In this document: positions 39,301 through 47,489 of the stretch, piece after piece
Numbering within the stretch: position 1 is the stretch's first letter
Layout: each line of letters opens with the position of its first letter
Assembly (NCBI GenBank): GCA_009767595.1
Contig: VSDK01028093.1
Coordinates: forward strand, 327,618 to 391,617
DNA from: Symbiodinium kawagutii
Lineage: Eukaryota; Sar; Dinophyceae; Suessiales; Symbiodiniaceae
Length of the DNA stretch: 64,000 bases
Direction of reading: 5' to 3'
Translations under genes and position numbers: made by a program
The notes under the pieces: generated by a model
What the model was told of the DNA's origin: nothing
The model's input: the letters and a program-made list of their open reading frames with translations, nothing else
Database searches by the model: none

Positions 39301-42300
39301 AGCATCGCACCAGCCAGTCAGGCATGGGAACAAAAGACAAGGTTACCTGACACCCTTTTGAGACGGTGGGTCACTGCATGTCACTATCACTCCCTCATTA
39401 TCTCATTTTTGATGAAATGGTAATTAAGGTCCGCAACATCTGAAAAGTTTCCTGTATTGAACTGCGCGCTAGTGCTACAATCTTCTGCATCTGCACTTGC
39501 TTTGGACAAGGAATTCCCACGCTGATAATGAATGCGATTCGCAAGACTCATCACAGCCTGCACCAGACAAGAGTGGCTCCTCGCTGCTGGTTGACCAAGC
39601 TCGGTGTTGCCAACGAGGCACAACCCCCGTGGGTTCGCACCTCCAAAAAGCTTCCCTAAATGAGTTGGTTAGGGAGTCCGCTGCCCAACGAAAAATGGAT
39701 AGGTGGTCCCGACACTTCGACTCTTCGCATTTTTGGGAACAGCTGGGGTACCAAGGCCACCCGTAGCCATGTACTTCCCACCCAGGCGGTGCTGACAAGT
39801 GGCTGCCAGGGACAAGAGCATGCAGCCCTGCCCGCAGCGATCACCACTTTGCCGAAACGCTTCCTTGGACGGTGCGTTTTCGACCAAGGTGTCTTGGCAG
39901 CAGGGTGGTCGGGTGTTGGAACCATCAACTTATAGCGTAAACCTGTCTTGTTGAAACAGGTCAATCAACAAGAAAATGCGGGGGCCCTGGCATTGTAGAT
40001 TGATCGTGGCCAAAAAAGCAAAGCTCTAAGTGAACCTGAAGCTTGAAACCAAAGGATGAACTACCAACATCTACCAACCATGAGTTGTTTTAGTTTCTTG
40101 TGGTCAGGCAGACTGCGATCAAGATATGTCAGTTTGATCTTCTGCAGCCCAGCCAGGCAACCAACCCATCTGCGAAGCTTACTTTTGGGCGCGCAGTGGC
40201 AGCTAGCTAGAACAAGCTGAGTCAGATGCAATGGCACAAGAAATGTCGAACCCTTGCCATTGACGGCAGGGTGTGCAATCATTTTCATCAAATTACCCTC
40301 TGGCAATCTAATCTGAATACGGATCATTAATCATTATTTCTAGATTGTTCAGCGATTGGCAAGGACGAATTTTGATTGGTAGGTTTGATTGGCAATGGGA
40401 ACGTTGTACATGACCAAATTGGTGATTGGCAATACTCCCCAACCGCGCGGACCGATTCTTCTGCATGAGCAGTGACAACACTCCCAACCCTATACGGCTC
40501 TGGTGGGCCCAAGGCTGCTGATTCCAATGTCGCTTGTGCTTGTGAGACCATTGTGTTAACGCCAAGCCGCATGCTTCCAATTGCAACCGATCAAGACTCG
40601 CTTTCTAGTCCGAAAGGATCCCGGAGCTTACATCCCACCATTAGGTGATGGTTGGATATGGTTAGCGCATCCAAACATATTGCTTAATTAATTCGATGCA
40701 ACCAGTTGATGCTCAGCACCTCACCCAACACACGGCGATCCGCTGCCATGATCAGCTGCTNNNNNNNNNNCCGCCCGTGCCCCGCGGCTGCCCAGGGTCC
40801 AAGTGTTCCTCCGCCAACTTCAACGCTTCAAGCGGTTTCTGTCCGTCCCTGGAGCTACGCCAAGGGATCTGAGGACAGATTCCCAAGCATGACAACCAGT
40901 GGTATCCGTTGATGACATATGATTGATGAATATTTTAACCACTTTATGAACGCCATGGTTGAGTAGCATGATCTTCATGATGTGTGATATTGCATGAACA
41001 TGATTAAATCATGGTTGATGACTGGCTCTGGTTCAATCATGGTTGATGAATATCTGAAGAAGTGAAAACATGCGAATAACGGATTTTTTGGTTAATTGCA
41101 TTTACATTCAGATCGATGATATTGGTCAATCAATGTCGATCATCAACCACTGATCAACTGCAACGAACCGTGCTCACCAGAATCGGTCCGAGCGCTAAAG
41201 GCCCTGATGCAACACAAACAGGGCATTGTCCATTCGCACCACGATCCATCAAGCAACCAGCGAATCGACATTGACCAGGACATCATCTACCAACAGTTCA
41301 ACATCCACCAATAACAACCAGATTATAATGACTATATACCGACCAGATCATCATCCACCAACCCATCCCTGGTATGACCACGACTTCCCTTCCAGGGCAG
41401 CAGCGCCTCGCAGCCACTTCACGATGATAACCTGGGAGGCCAAGGCCGAGAGATCTCCCCGGTTACTGTAGCGATCCCTCTCTCTTTCCTTCTCTCAATG
41501 TAAATCCGCCTCCAAGAACACTGAGAATACTGCTTTACATTTGTGTGAAAACAAATAAATGTATGCATGCATGCATGTATATATGTATGTATCTATGTGA
41601 ATGAGTGAAAGAACACAAAAGGCAACAAGTCCTGAAAGTCAAAGCTGGTTGCTTCACAGGTAATCTCCTCGTCTTTTTTCAGCATTCATCTGCTCCTGGA
41701 CCAGGCCCTACTGTTCTTTGGCCAGTCCGGTGCCCCTGTACACTCAAACAACCAAAAGGCCTGCCAAACGGCTTTGCCAAACGGCTTTGCCATACAATTC
41801 AAGAGATGGCCCCAACTAGTCGTCCGAATCAAACTCAAACTCATGTAGTCGAGCAGCGAAGCTTTCATCTCGTCGTCCGAAAGTAAATTGTACGATCTCA
41901 CTGGCTTCTGGGGTCGAAGAGCTCACATGGAAAATCTTACACACCCAATCCTGCACCACGATCTTGTGACCGCCCCCTCCACCCACGGTATACTCCATCT
42001 GGTAAAAGCAACCAGGCTCTCATCATCAGCCTCGAAGGCAATACTGGGAGGGCGCGCGCCATGTGGATAGCCACCGTTTCTATAGGTCCCATACAAATTT
42101 CGCCGTGCAAGCACGGAAGATTCGCCATCGCCTGGTGCCTTCAAGGTCAAGAACAAGTTCGATTTGCAATAGCCCCATTCCTGATCTCTGAAGGTCTTGG
42201 CAGAAACTTCGATTCTGGAGATGGGATGATGAAGTTCCTTGGACCTCGCGGCCGGACGCAGACCGTCAGTAGCGGTGCTGTCACTGATGGACGCCTGTAA

Positions 42301-44640
42301 AACAATGGGCCCCGGATTTTCAAGCAGAATCATCACATTGCTGCCTGTCTGGATTCCATAGGCGGCCAAACACCGCCCTGGGTCCTCCAAGACTGTCGTA
42401 TCGAAGATCAATTTCAAGCTCTGCTTCTGGGGGTCCAACTCCAACTTCTCCATGATCAACCGCTTGAGGTCAGACACCAGGTCGGTGTCCATGATCTGCA
42501 GATCGAAGGGCTCCTTCTCCAGTGGACAAATGGACACCAGCCCAGCCATTGTGCGACGAAGATGTGAGGCAACCACTGCTGAGCCAAAGATCACGGCACC
42601 TGATATCTTCACGGCAGGTATTCTTGCAACAAGATTCATGGCCGGCAGGAACAAACAAGAAATACCTTTCATTGGCTGATTCAACCCCATTTATGAGCAA
42701 CTAATAGTTAATTACATGGTTGGCAAGAGCTGACCATAACCGGCAAGAACGGCTGATTCAGCAACAGTTGAGAAGCTCCTTTCACAAGGTGCGGCCACAA
42801 GGTTGTGCCGCTCACCTGCTGGCTTTTGATGGATTTTTTTCCATGGGGCTGCAACAAGACCGCAGAATAGCGTTCTGATCTATGGAAAATACCATGCGTT
42901 ATATGCATCTATGGATGCGAGACCCGAAGAATTCCACAATGAAAAGGAACATCCAAGTGTTGGCTCAAATGCGGAAAGCAAATAGGATTGCACAAAGCGT
43001 AGTGATAGTGATCTGATAGCTGAATTAGTCACTCGAAAGACATTTATGCTGTACATCACAAAACAGCATGTTGATTGCTAGTAGCTGCTAGTACATACAA
43101 AAGCCACCGATCACAACTGGTGTCAAAAAAAAGGTTGGAAGTATCCTACCACCCCCTATTCAATCATTTCCAATCATTCAATGGTTCAATCTATTTCGGC
43201 CACTATCCCGTGACAACACTGGGCATTGGCACAATTCATATCATGATAATAGCAAGGAGCTACAACGCAGTGTCGTCCAACCATTGATCACCAGAAACAC
43301 GATCAATTCCACTGCCCCTGCGTGCCCCACGGCCCCAATAACCCGGCCAACGAGGAACAAATGATCGCCCGTAGTGCGTCGTAGGTGCCCAAGGCATCGT
43401 TGCCTCCAGAGTGCGCTTCCCGGTTTGTTGGTTCCTTGGTGTCCCTAGGAACGAGAGATAACGAGAGCCCCCAACTGTTCCCGGTTGCCATAGCAGTAAT
43501 GCCATAGGAACCGCCGCAGACCTGAAAGTCACTGATCTTGAAGAGCCTCTCTGTTAGATCCTCTGATATGCTGCTGTGGTTTTTCTAGAGCAGGATACAG
43601 CTGGAACCCCCCTGGATTCACAACCTCCGGCCAATGTGGATTGCATGAACCAGTTGGTTCATAAACCCTCTGCATCCTGCATCCTAACAGCTATTTTGTT
43701 GCTACCCAACCTACCAACATCAACCAACCAATGAACCAAGCAACCAACCTACCAACATCAACCAACCAACCCATCCACGGGTTCGCGCCTCGTTTGAAAA
43801 GCTCCAGTGCTTCCGTAGCCTTCCCGAGCACTTCCGGGTGTGGCGCATCAAGGCCGTTTTGGGCCTGCGCAGCTGCAGATCTACATGGGTGCACTGGCAT
43901 CACTTAACTGAGTGCTATGTATAGCTTATAAACTGTGAACTAGTGGCTTGTCATTACAAGCTATTCACTAGATTGTCATACTATTGTTGGTTCGTTGGTT
44001 CTCATTACAGCTATTTGTAGCTTCCAACCCCCAACGAAGCCACTGGCTTCGCTTAAAGCAAGCCGTTGGGAGGCTCCAAGGCCAGGAGGGGCACCATGAA
44101 GCACCAGCAGCTGATTGCTTCAGGTGCACGCAGTCACTGGAGATCCAAATCTTGCCGGTCATAGACATAGACCCTCCCAGGTCGGGAGATGTTGATCTCC
44201 AAATCTTTTACTCCAAATCTTCCTCCCAAGTTGGGGGAAGATGTGATTCCTGTTGGGGTATAGTCCTGGTTTACGATTACAACAAAAAAGTACAAGTACA
44301 CTATACACTCACGGGACATGAACCCAGACTCTATACTGACATGTCCACTGAAGATTCAGGTCATTTGGCTATGGGTCAAAATTAACCTGCCAATAATGGT
44401 GGTTGCTAACCAACCAACTTTAGGGAAAACAATGGTTAATGATAGGGAACCAGGGGTACAGGGTTTAGACCCACAGCCATTTGAGTCATTTGCAGATGGT
44501 TCCCCTTACCAACCATCACTGTCGATCACGTCCCCGTGAAATCCTTCAAGTTGGCCCCGGCGCCGCGAGCTCCTCCTGCAGTAACTCCGCCGCCATCATC
44601 GCAGCAGCATGGCGACGGCTGAGCGTTGCAGCTGGCCCAC
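20947..44640 (-). CDS. TPR-array protein with C-terminal acyl carrier protein domain
   Basis: This is the main gene of the window and its 5' end is not seen. About 20 short minus-strand exons code for helical repeats with the TPR pattern (Ala-rich helix A, then helix B of the AEEALxLF type, then a GD/GE turn). They are followed by a 19-residue helix, an Ala/Pro/Ser linker with an assembly gap, and one ACP domain with the phosphopantetheine-site motif AGMDSLSG and the closing motif VFDYPTIRTLQQYL, then a stop. Phase and sense agree at joins 36289/35988, 35874/35478, 31670/30439, 30303/29827, 29711/28756, 24127/23204, 22736/21981 and 21857/21012. ACPs carry acyl chains in polyketide or fatty acid synthesis, and TPRs bind proteins, so a scaffold that recruits partner enzymes is the inferred role. 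The array could also contain a gene boundary not recognised here. Confidence 0.65.
21857..21981 (-). CDS. TPR-ACP gene, ACP core exon
   Basis: The frame reads IAETREVELDTAFIDAGMDS and LSGVSLVSMLTRDFEVALTP. The Ser in GMDSLSG is the expected 4'-phosphopantetheine attachment site. Acceptor is CCGCACAAG and donor is TCC|GTAGCC. It joins the linker exon in phase 1, giving KELTSVIAETREVELD through an apparent GC donor. Confidence 0.85.
22736..23204 (-). CDS. TPR-ACP gene, linker and ACP helix 1 exon
   Basis: After a CATCTCCAG acceptor the frame begins ESPPDVPTTPAAPSPDVATP, continues with Ala/Pro/Ser-rich units (APSASSSAA), crosses a 273-bp gap, and ends LKPEEVGRQLIGFVKELTS, the start of the ACP. 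Such flexible Ala/Pro linkers are usual beside carrier domains. Linker length is unknown because of the gap. Confidence 0.75.
22838..23110. other. Assembly gap (273 N) in linker repeat
   Basis: Both flanks carry the same 20-mer ccgcggccgatgacgacgcc, so the gap probably hides more tandem linker units. Confidence 0.95.
24127..24183 (-). CDS. TPR-ACP gene, 19-codon exon
   Basis: A 57-bp exon lies between a GCCCTCAG acceptor and a GGGCAG|GTGTGG donor. It reads VEVLQFIELLTKKEPRPGQ and joins the linker in phase 0 (PRPGQESPPDVP). Confidence 0.65.
24256..24318. repeat. (CAT)n microsatellite
   Basis: About 20 CAT units with small interruptions, intronic. Confidence 0.9.
24665..24741 (-). CDS. TPR-ACP gene, TPR exon
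   Basis: After a GCCTGACAG acceptor the frame reads SRDDALNAAQEAQSLAAACG and DTDAE, a TPR helix B with its GD turn. The phase-compatible donor is GC. An upstream acceptor would add a GSQSGGEASSN segment. Confidence 0.6.
25140..25239 (-). CDS. TPR-ACP gene, probable TPR exon, frame uncertain
   Basis: Acceptor TTGCTCAG and a strong donor, TTGC|GTAAGC. Frame 1 gives LLFAEGAASFRRSGAAPLIQ and joins the next exon in phase. Frame 3 gives CETRVEGLLALA, which looks more like a TPR but does not match phase. Confidence 0.4.
25661..25772. mobile_element. Inverted-repeat element, family A copy 3
   Basis: A diverged 112-bp copy. The right end tgagaaacccccat is good and the left end is poor. The core keeps gataaaccatccattttggg. 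Confidence 0.65.
26200..26281 (-). CDS. TPR-ACP gene, probable TPR exon
   Basis: The frame reads AREAQQLCSKLRQKPGEAQP after a GGGCTAAG acceptor, with a CTGG|GTTCAT donor. It is helix B-like with a PGEA turn. Confidence 0.4.
27796..27954 (-). CDS. TPR-ACP gene, TPR exon
   Basis: After a CCCATCAG acceptor the frame reads PPEALHVACGQASTTVADLG and VLRWSKEALAVAGKAGTTSG. It starts in phase 0, as the previous exon (ending GQQR) requires. The donor is not unique. Confidence 0.6.
28649..28756 (-). CDS. TPR-ACP gene, TPR exon
   Basis: The 108-bp exon reads AEALWQVARLHLADGNASEA and MAVAQQGLQLSQGQQR, a nearly canonical TPR. Acceptor GCTGCCCAG, donor CGG|GTGCAG. Confidence 0.7.
29711..29827 (-). CDS. 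TPR-ACP gene, TPR exon
   Basis: The frame reads ARGEASALKVLCDLKNFEAN and LDAALQAAEERTELSNATG. Acceptor CATCCTAAG, apparent GC donor (GGG|GCACGG). It joins both neighbours in phase 0 and completes their repeats. Confidence 0.7.
30303..30439 (-). CDS. TPR-ACP gene, TPR exon
   Basis: The frame reads VLTKDHRGEAQDMLRLAVCS and GDGPRATAMALEAQELSSAN. Acceptor GCTGATCAG, donor GAC|GTGCCA. It joins the exon at 31.7 kb in phase 1 with Ala at the junction. Confidence 0.75.
31000..31530. repeat. Diffuse AACCATC-rich intronic tract
   Basis: More than 25 scattered copies of aaccatc/accatcta-type words lie in about 500 bp with no fixed period. The strand bias (C-rich on plus) continues a pattern seen in many introns here. 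No gene. Confidence 0.6.
31534..31637. mobile_element. Inverted-repeat element, family A copy 4
   Basis: The 104-bp element has ends atggcggtttctta and gagaagcccccat and the inner pair aggggacccc / ggggcacccct. It begins 33 bp past the predicted donor of the exon at 31,670. Confidence 0.85.
31670..31771 (-). CDS. TPR-ACP gene, TPR exon
   Basis: The 102-bp exon reads AEPTPCLAAVCFTGRQQDAS and KAAEAARALAKAS. Acceptor GGCTTCAG, donor TCTG|GTGCCT (phase 1). Confidence 0.7.
33363..33422 (-). CDS. TPR-ACP gene, probable TPR exon
   Basis: The frame SAHVDQDAQQEALALRRSFR lies between a GCCGCTGAG acceptor and a CGA|GTGCAC donor. Other frames are also open, so this is tentative. Confidence 0.4.
33745..33832 (-). 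CDS. TPR-ACP gene, probable TPR exon
   Basis: The frame reads EQAASFLAGGDWAEAVQKLG and VRAAIQGT, a TPR-like helix pair around a GGDW turn. Acceptor CCCTGAGAG. The donor is uncertain. Confidence 0.5.
34400..34535 (-). CDS. TPR-ACP gene, probable TPR exon, frame uncertain
   Basis: A GC-rich block is open in all minus frames. GLLLERQRDSREGLGTLAGA looks most TPR-like. WALQLQGFSWNGSATPERAL is the main alternative. Confidence 0.4.
35397..35478 (-). CDS. TPR-ACP gene, TPR exon
   Basis: The frame reads WQAKALGFLCEALVALNQGP and RAAKLAK after a CTGGCCACAG acceptor. It joins the exon ending at 35,874 in phase 1 (LGYGKGWQAKAL). The donor appears to be GA. Confidence 0.65.
35874..35988 (-). CDS. TPR-ACP gene, TPR exon
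   Basis: The 115-bp exon reads AAELVSVAQWSLKASKPLKA and LRAAEEALQIFKDLGYGK, the clearest TPR in the window (helix B AEEALQIF). Acceptor CATCTGCCAG, apparent GC donor (AAAG|GCAGGG). Confidence 0.8.
36289..36339 (-). CDS. TPR-ACP gene, 17-codon TPR exon
   Basis: A 51-bp exon, AVEARGVFQQEGDRKME, after a CAACTGCGCAG acceptor. With an apparent GA donor (GAG|GAGCGC) it joins the next exon as EGDRKMEAAELVSVA, the expected repeat-to-repeat turn. Confidence 0.6.
37154..37245 (-). CDS. TPR-ACP gene, TPR exon
   Basis: The frame reads RPTRAAALARAARGRYGLAA after a GGCGGCTGCAG acceptor. An apparent GA donor (GCC|GAGAAG) joins it in phase 0 to AVEARGVF. Two other frames are open because of the high GC content. 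Confidence 0.5.
38488..38571 (-). CDS. TPR-ACP gene, probable exon
   Basis: The 28-codon exon EAKAQKYEVMAQLIPGQQTA... lies between a CACCTGGCAG acceptor and a CGG|GTGGTG donor, phase 0 at both ends, which matches the exon before it. Confidence 0.5.
38870..39007 (-). CDS. TPR-ACP gene, TPR exon
   Basis: The frame reads QLLRWHLELHFSAQEINMDR and REEALESCLLALSFFQERWG. Acceptor CTGAATAG, donor GCG|GTGGGC. Helix B (REEALESCLLAL) is typical. Confidence 0.6.
40719..40848 (-). CDS. TPR-ACP gene, TPR exon with 10-N gap
   Basis: The frame reads DGQKPLEALKLAEEHLDPGQ up to the N run, and the far side can be read QLIMAADRRVLG before a GTGAGG-like donor. Acceptor GTAGCTCCAG. The gap may be shorter or longer than ten bases. 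Confidence 0.55.
40761..40770. other. Assembly gap (10 N)
   Basis: Ten Ns inside a predicted TPR exon. Phase across it is unknown. Confidence 0.95.
41816..42549 (-). pseudogene. Intronless ubiquitin-like protein gene, frameshifted
   Basis: A single-exon frame from ATG at 42,549 starts MAGLVSICPLEKEPFDLQIM. Residues about 5-75 form a ubiquitin-like fold (KRLIMEKLELDPQKQSLKLI, LEDPGRCLAAYGIQTGSNVM) without the C-terminal Gly-Gly. A second, uncharacterised domain follows. Near 42,000 the frame is lost, and the reading continues one frame over (MEYTVGGGGGHKIVVQDWVC ... FEFDSDD, stop at 41,816). A one-base loss in a T run at about 42,005 would explain it. It sits in a large intron of the TPR-ACP gene, in the same orientation, and has no introns, as a retrocopy would. 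Assembly error is an alternative to true decay. Confidence 0.7.
42579..42597 (-). other. Possible relict spliced-leader sequence
   Basis: Read on the minus strand, ccgtgatctttggctcag ends 29 bases before the ATG of the ubiquitin-like gene. It keeps CCGT and TTTGGCTCA of the dinoflagellate spliced leader as I know it. Such relicts mark genes copied back from trans-spliced mRNA. Confidence 0.45.
43705..43772. repeat. Short tandem duplication (ccaacctaccaacatcaacc)
   Basis: Two copies of a word about 24 bp long, about 36 bp apart, in an intron. Confidence 0.75.
43785..43872 (-). CDS. TPR-ACP gene, TPR exon
   Basis: The frame reads AQAQNGLDAPHPEVLGKATE and ALELFKRG after a GTAGATCTGCAG acceptor. 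Helix B (TEALELFKRG) is typical of TPRs. Donor GA or GT nearby. Confidence 0.55.
44036..44110 (-). CDS. TPR-ACP gene, tentative TPR exon
   Basis: The frame reads LLVLHGAPPGLGASQRLALS and EASGFVGG after a GCAATCAG acceptor. Confidence 0.35.
44362..44482. mobile_element. Inverted-repeat element, family B copy 2
   Basis: The 121-bp copy lies in the opposite orientation to copies 1 and 3. Ends catttggctatgggtcaaaa and ttagacccacagccatttg. Inner motif aacaatggttaatgataggg. Confidence 0.75.
44549..44640 (-). CDS. TPR-ACP gene, tentative first seen exon
   Basis: The frame reads AATLSRRHAAAMMAAELLQE and ELAAPG. It is helical, but plus-strand frames are also open, so the call is weak. Confidence 0.3.
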
Positions 44641-44932
44641 CACTGCAGCTGGGTGGTGGTCGAACCACGGAAAAATGTGCTGGAAAGAAGGGCCATCAAC
44701 AATTGATGGGTTAAATTATGTTGTCCTGGGAGATGAAATTTTGTTCATGCCGCCTGGAAACTGGCGTTCGAAGCTTGGCTTTGTAGGTGTTCAGCGTTGG
44801 GCTGTGTGGAGATATCCCAGCACTTGCGTTTGTGACAGGAGGGGGCCATGGAGGCTGCAAGGCGACGTAATACTCAGCCAGCAAATGGATACGCAAGTCA
44901 ACGGTGTCTCATAGACAAATGCCCATACCTAC

Positions 44933-45031
44933 ACAGTGGTTTCTTAAAATAGGGGACTCAAAAAATGGATGCTATAAATCGTTACTGTTGGATGACTTGG
45001 GGGGTCCCCTATGACTGGAGAAACCATCACA
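44933..45031. mobile_element. Inverted-repeat element, family A copy 5
   Basis: Left end gtggtttcttaaaatagggg, right end cccctatgactggagaaacc. About 99 bp. Confidence 0.8.
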
Positions 45032-45034
45032 CTA

Positions 45035-47100
45035 AGCAAAATGTGATGACTCCATGCTCTGCCGGCCCGTAGCCAAAAGGTGCCTGCGGTACAAATATAC
45101 TTTTGATGATGACAGCATGTGCTGAGTCAGCAGCAAAGCAAAACCAACCAGTGGGGGGATCTCCCCTGCAGGATGGAACACCCCAGCTATAAGGTAGTTG
45201 ACAAGCCATTCGACCATCTAATCATATCTACCATGATTGGTGGTTGCCCTAGTTATGTTCACCAACTTAGCTAATTTGGGGAGTGTACACCTAAGATCAC
45301 CTAAGAATAGCGTTTCGCTTGGTAAAGGGGCAAATAATCAATCGTGTTTGTAACCGGTACTAATTTTCGATCCTCCTGAACACTGACACTCGTCGAAACT
45401 CCTTAAAGAAAACCATCGCAGGGACACGTGTGAAAAATACAGAGCAAAGTCTTTTCGCAGGGGCACCTGTGAATGATATAAAGTCTTACAGGGTTACAGC
45501 CTACAGTCTCACACATATGCGTGTGACTTATATCTATACACAAGTGCATAGACAGCTTGAGAGTGCCTTACAAAAAGTTGCAGTCCAAAGACAAAACAAA
45601 TGAAGCATATGTGAAGCATATACTATCCACATAAATGCAAGCTTCAAAGGAGATACAGTAATAAACTGCACATGCAACTCAAAACATGTGTTTCTTCTTG
45701 GTGTTGCAGTTCTGAACGTTTCAGGCTGGCGTATTTCCATCGCAGGCACCCTGTGAGATCTTTCAGTTTGAGGATTTATATTAACTTAGCTTTTGTAGTT
45801 TGCATTAATATCGCATGGAAGTTCTGCAATTGCTCAACCCCTGCTCAAACATTGCTGATCCTACTACCACCCTCCCTTCTATTTCCGGCGACTTTTCTGC
45901 GCAATGAAACGATCAGAAGAACTTCATGGCATCATCTTCCTTGGTGGCAGCTCTGGACCGAATGGGGCTGCCCTACAGCAAGATGAGCCAGCCCCTCAAC
46001 AACATGACTCATGCTTCCAGTCACCATGATAGTAGGTGCCAATCCTGAACAAGAAGGGTAGAAACGAGCTGGTTACCTATCATCAAGGTGAATGGAAGAG
46101 TAGGGGTAGGTATATCATGCACGCTAACTTGCCAACCATGAGTCATTGAAGTACCCTATGCTGGTGCATCTATCACGGACAGGGTCGGCAGCCGGTAACG
46201 TTTGTGATTTGGGATTCGCTGTGTGAGGTATTGATGGACCCAGGTCCCGTCTGTCCATAGGGGGTACTCCCACTTCCCAGCCAAAACTGTCTTGCTGCCA
46301 TATGGATGTGAATCAAAATCCTGTAGCCCTGGTTCCCCCATCATTAACCATTGTTTTCCCTGTAGCTTTGTTGGTTAATTGTCCCCCATAATTGATGGTT
46401 ATTATTGACCCATGACCATATCTAACAGGGAAACCTACAAGGAAACCATAAATCCTTCAGGTGCTGCATTGATGCATATCCAGATCTCCCCCTGGAAATG
46501 GGAAGGCTGGCAGCAGAATGACCAGCTTAGGTCCAACAAACTGCACCCAAACCGCCAGCAGCAGTGGTTTTCAACCGGCAGAAGCCCATCATGGCAAATG
46601 ATGGTCCCCAACATCAACTACATCAACCAGCGTAACATACACAGTTGTACCATCTTACATTACAGCCACTTTATGCCATTGCCTGATATGTGCGTGCAAA
46701 GTAAGGTCTTGCAAATCTGGTTAAATCTTGTAAAGATGTGCGTGTAAGTAAGGCGTATCTGATTCTATGCCCTGGTTTGCAGCCATTAGCAAAACCCTGA
46801 ACAGCGGGTTCTCTCCCGGGCCCCACGGGTCGCCTTCAGCCGTGCTGGTGCAAAGCGAATGGCAGAGGGGCCTCGTGAAATGCAGCAGCGAGGTTGGCAC
46901 AGGTAGAGTTGCAGCAAGATAGGGAACTGAAAATGTCTGAAGTTTGATCTGCTGAAAGAGGGCATCTGACGTTGGAATTTGATGGATTTTCCATCGCGAC
47001 TTCACTGTGTACCTGTAGGTGACAAAGGGCTTCGACTCACTATGACATGCATTTGTTGTGGACACACTGCGTCTTTTCCACCGCCAGAACTAGACGACGG
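45035..47100. other. No convincing gene; one element
   Basis: Apart from the family B copy at 46.3 kb, I see no well-supported exon. A GC-rich patch at 46,800-46,880 could be a TPR exon but no frame is convincing. Confidence 0.4.
46299..46421. mobile_element. Inverted-repeat element, family B copy 3
   Basis: The 123-bp copy has ends catatggatgtgaatcaaaa and attgacccatgaccatat and shares ccctggttcccccatcatta with copy 1. Confidence 0.75.
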
Positions 47101-47181
47101 TTGGCCCGAGAGCGAGAAAGGCAATGTTATAGCAGCCTCCAATATACTAATTCAAAAAGACTAACGTCATGATCCTTGAAA

Positions 47182-47238
<57 letters not shown>

Positions 47239-47239
47239 C

Positions 47240-47280
<41 letters not shown>

Positions 47281-47400
47281 TCGTTGATGATGTCGTTGAT
47301 AATGTCGTTGATGATGGTGATGATGATGATGCTGCTGCTGCTGATGATGATGATGCTGCTGCTGATGATGATGATGATGATGTAGCTGCTGCTGAAGAAA
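47182..47400. repeat. (GAT)n repeat with GTCGTT and GCT interruptions
   Basis: About 70 trinucleotide units. It begins the satellite block and yields poly-Asp, poly-Met or poly-His in different frames. Confidence 0.95.
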
Positions 47401-47489
47401 AAGATAAATATGATGAGAATGCTGGCGATATGACAGGGCTGAAAGGAAGAAAAATGTTGAGGACGGGTTGTTGGACGCAGGTCCCCAAT

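Noticed and set aside
39763-39775. ccgtagccat match to the 5' part of the spliced leader
   Set aside because: The match ends after ten bases and no gene follows.
42452-42679. Plus-strand frame over the ubiquitin-like gene
   Set aside because: It is a shadow of the minus-strand coding sequence.
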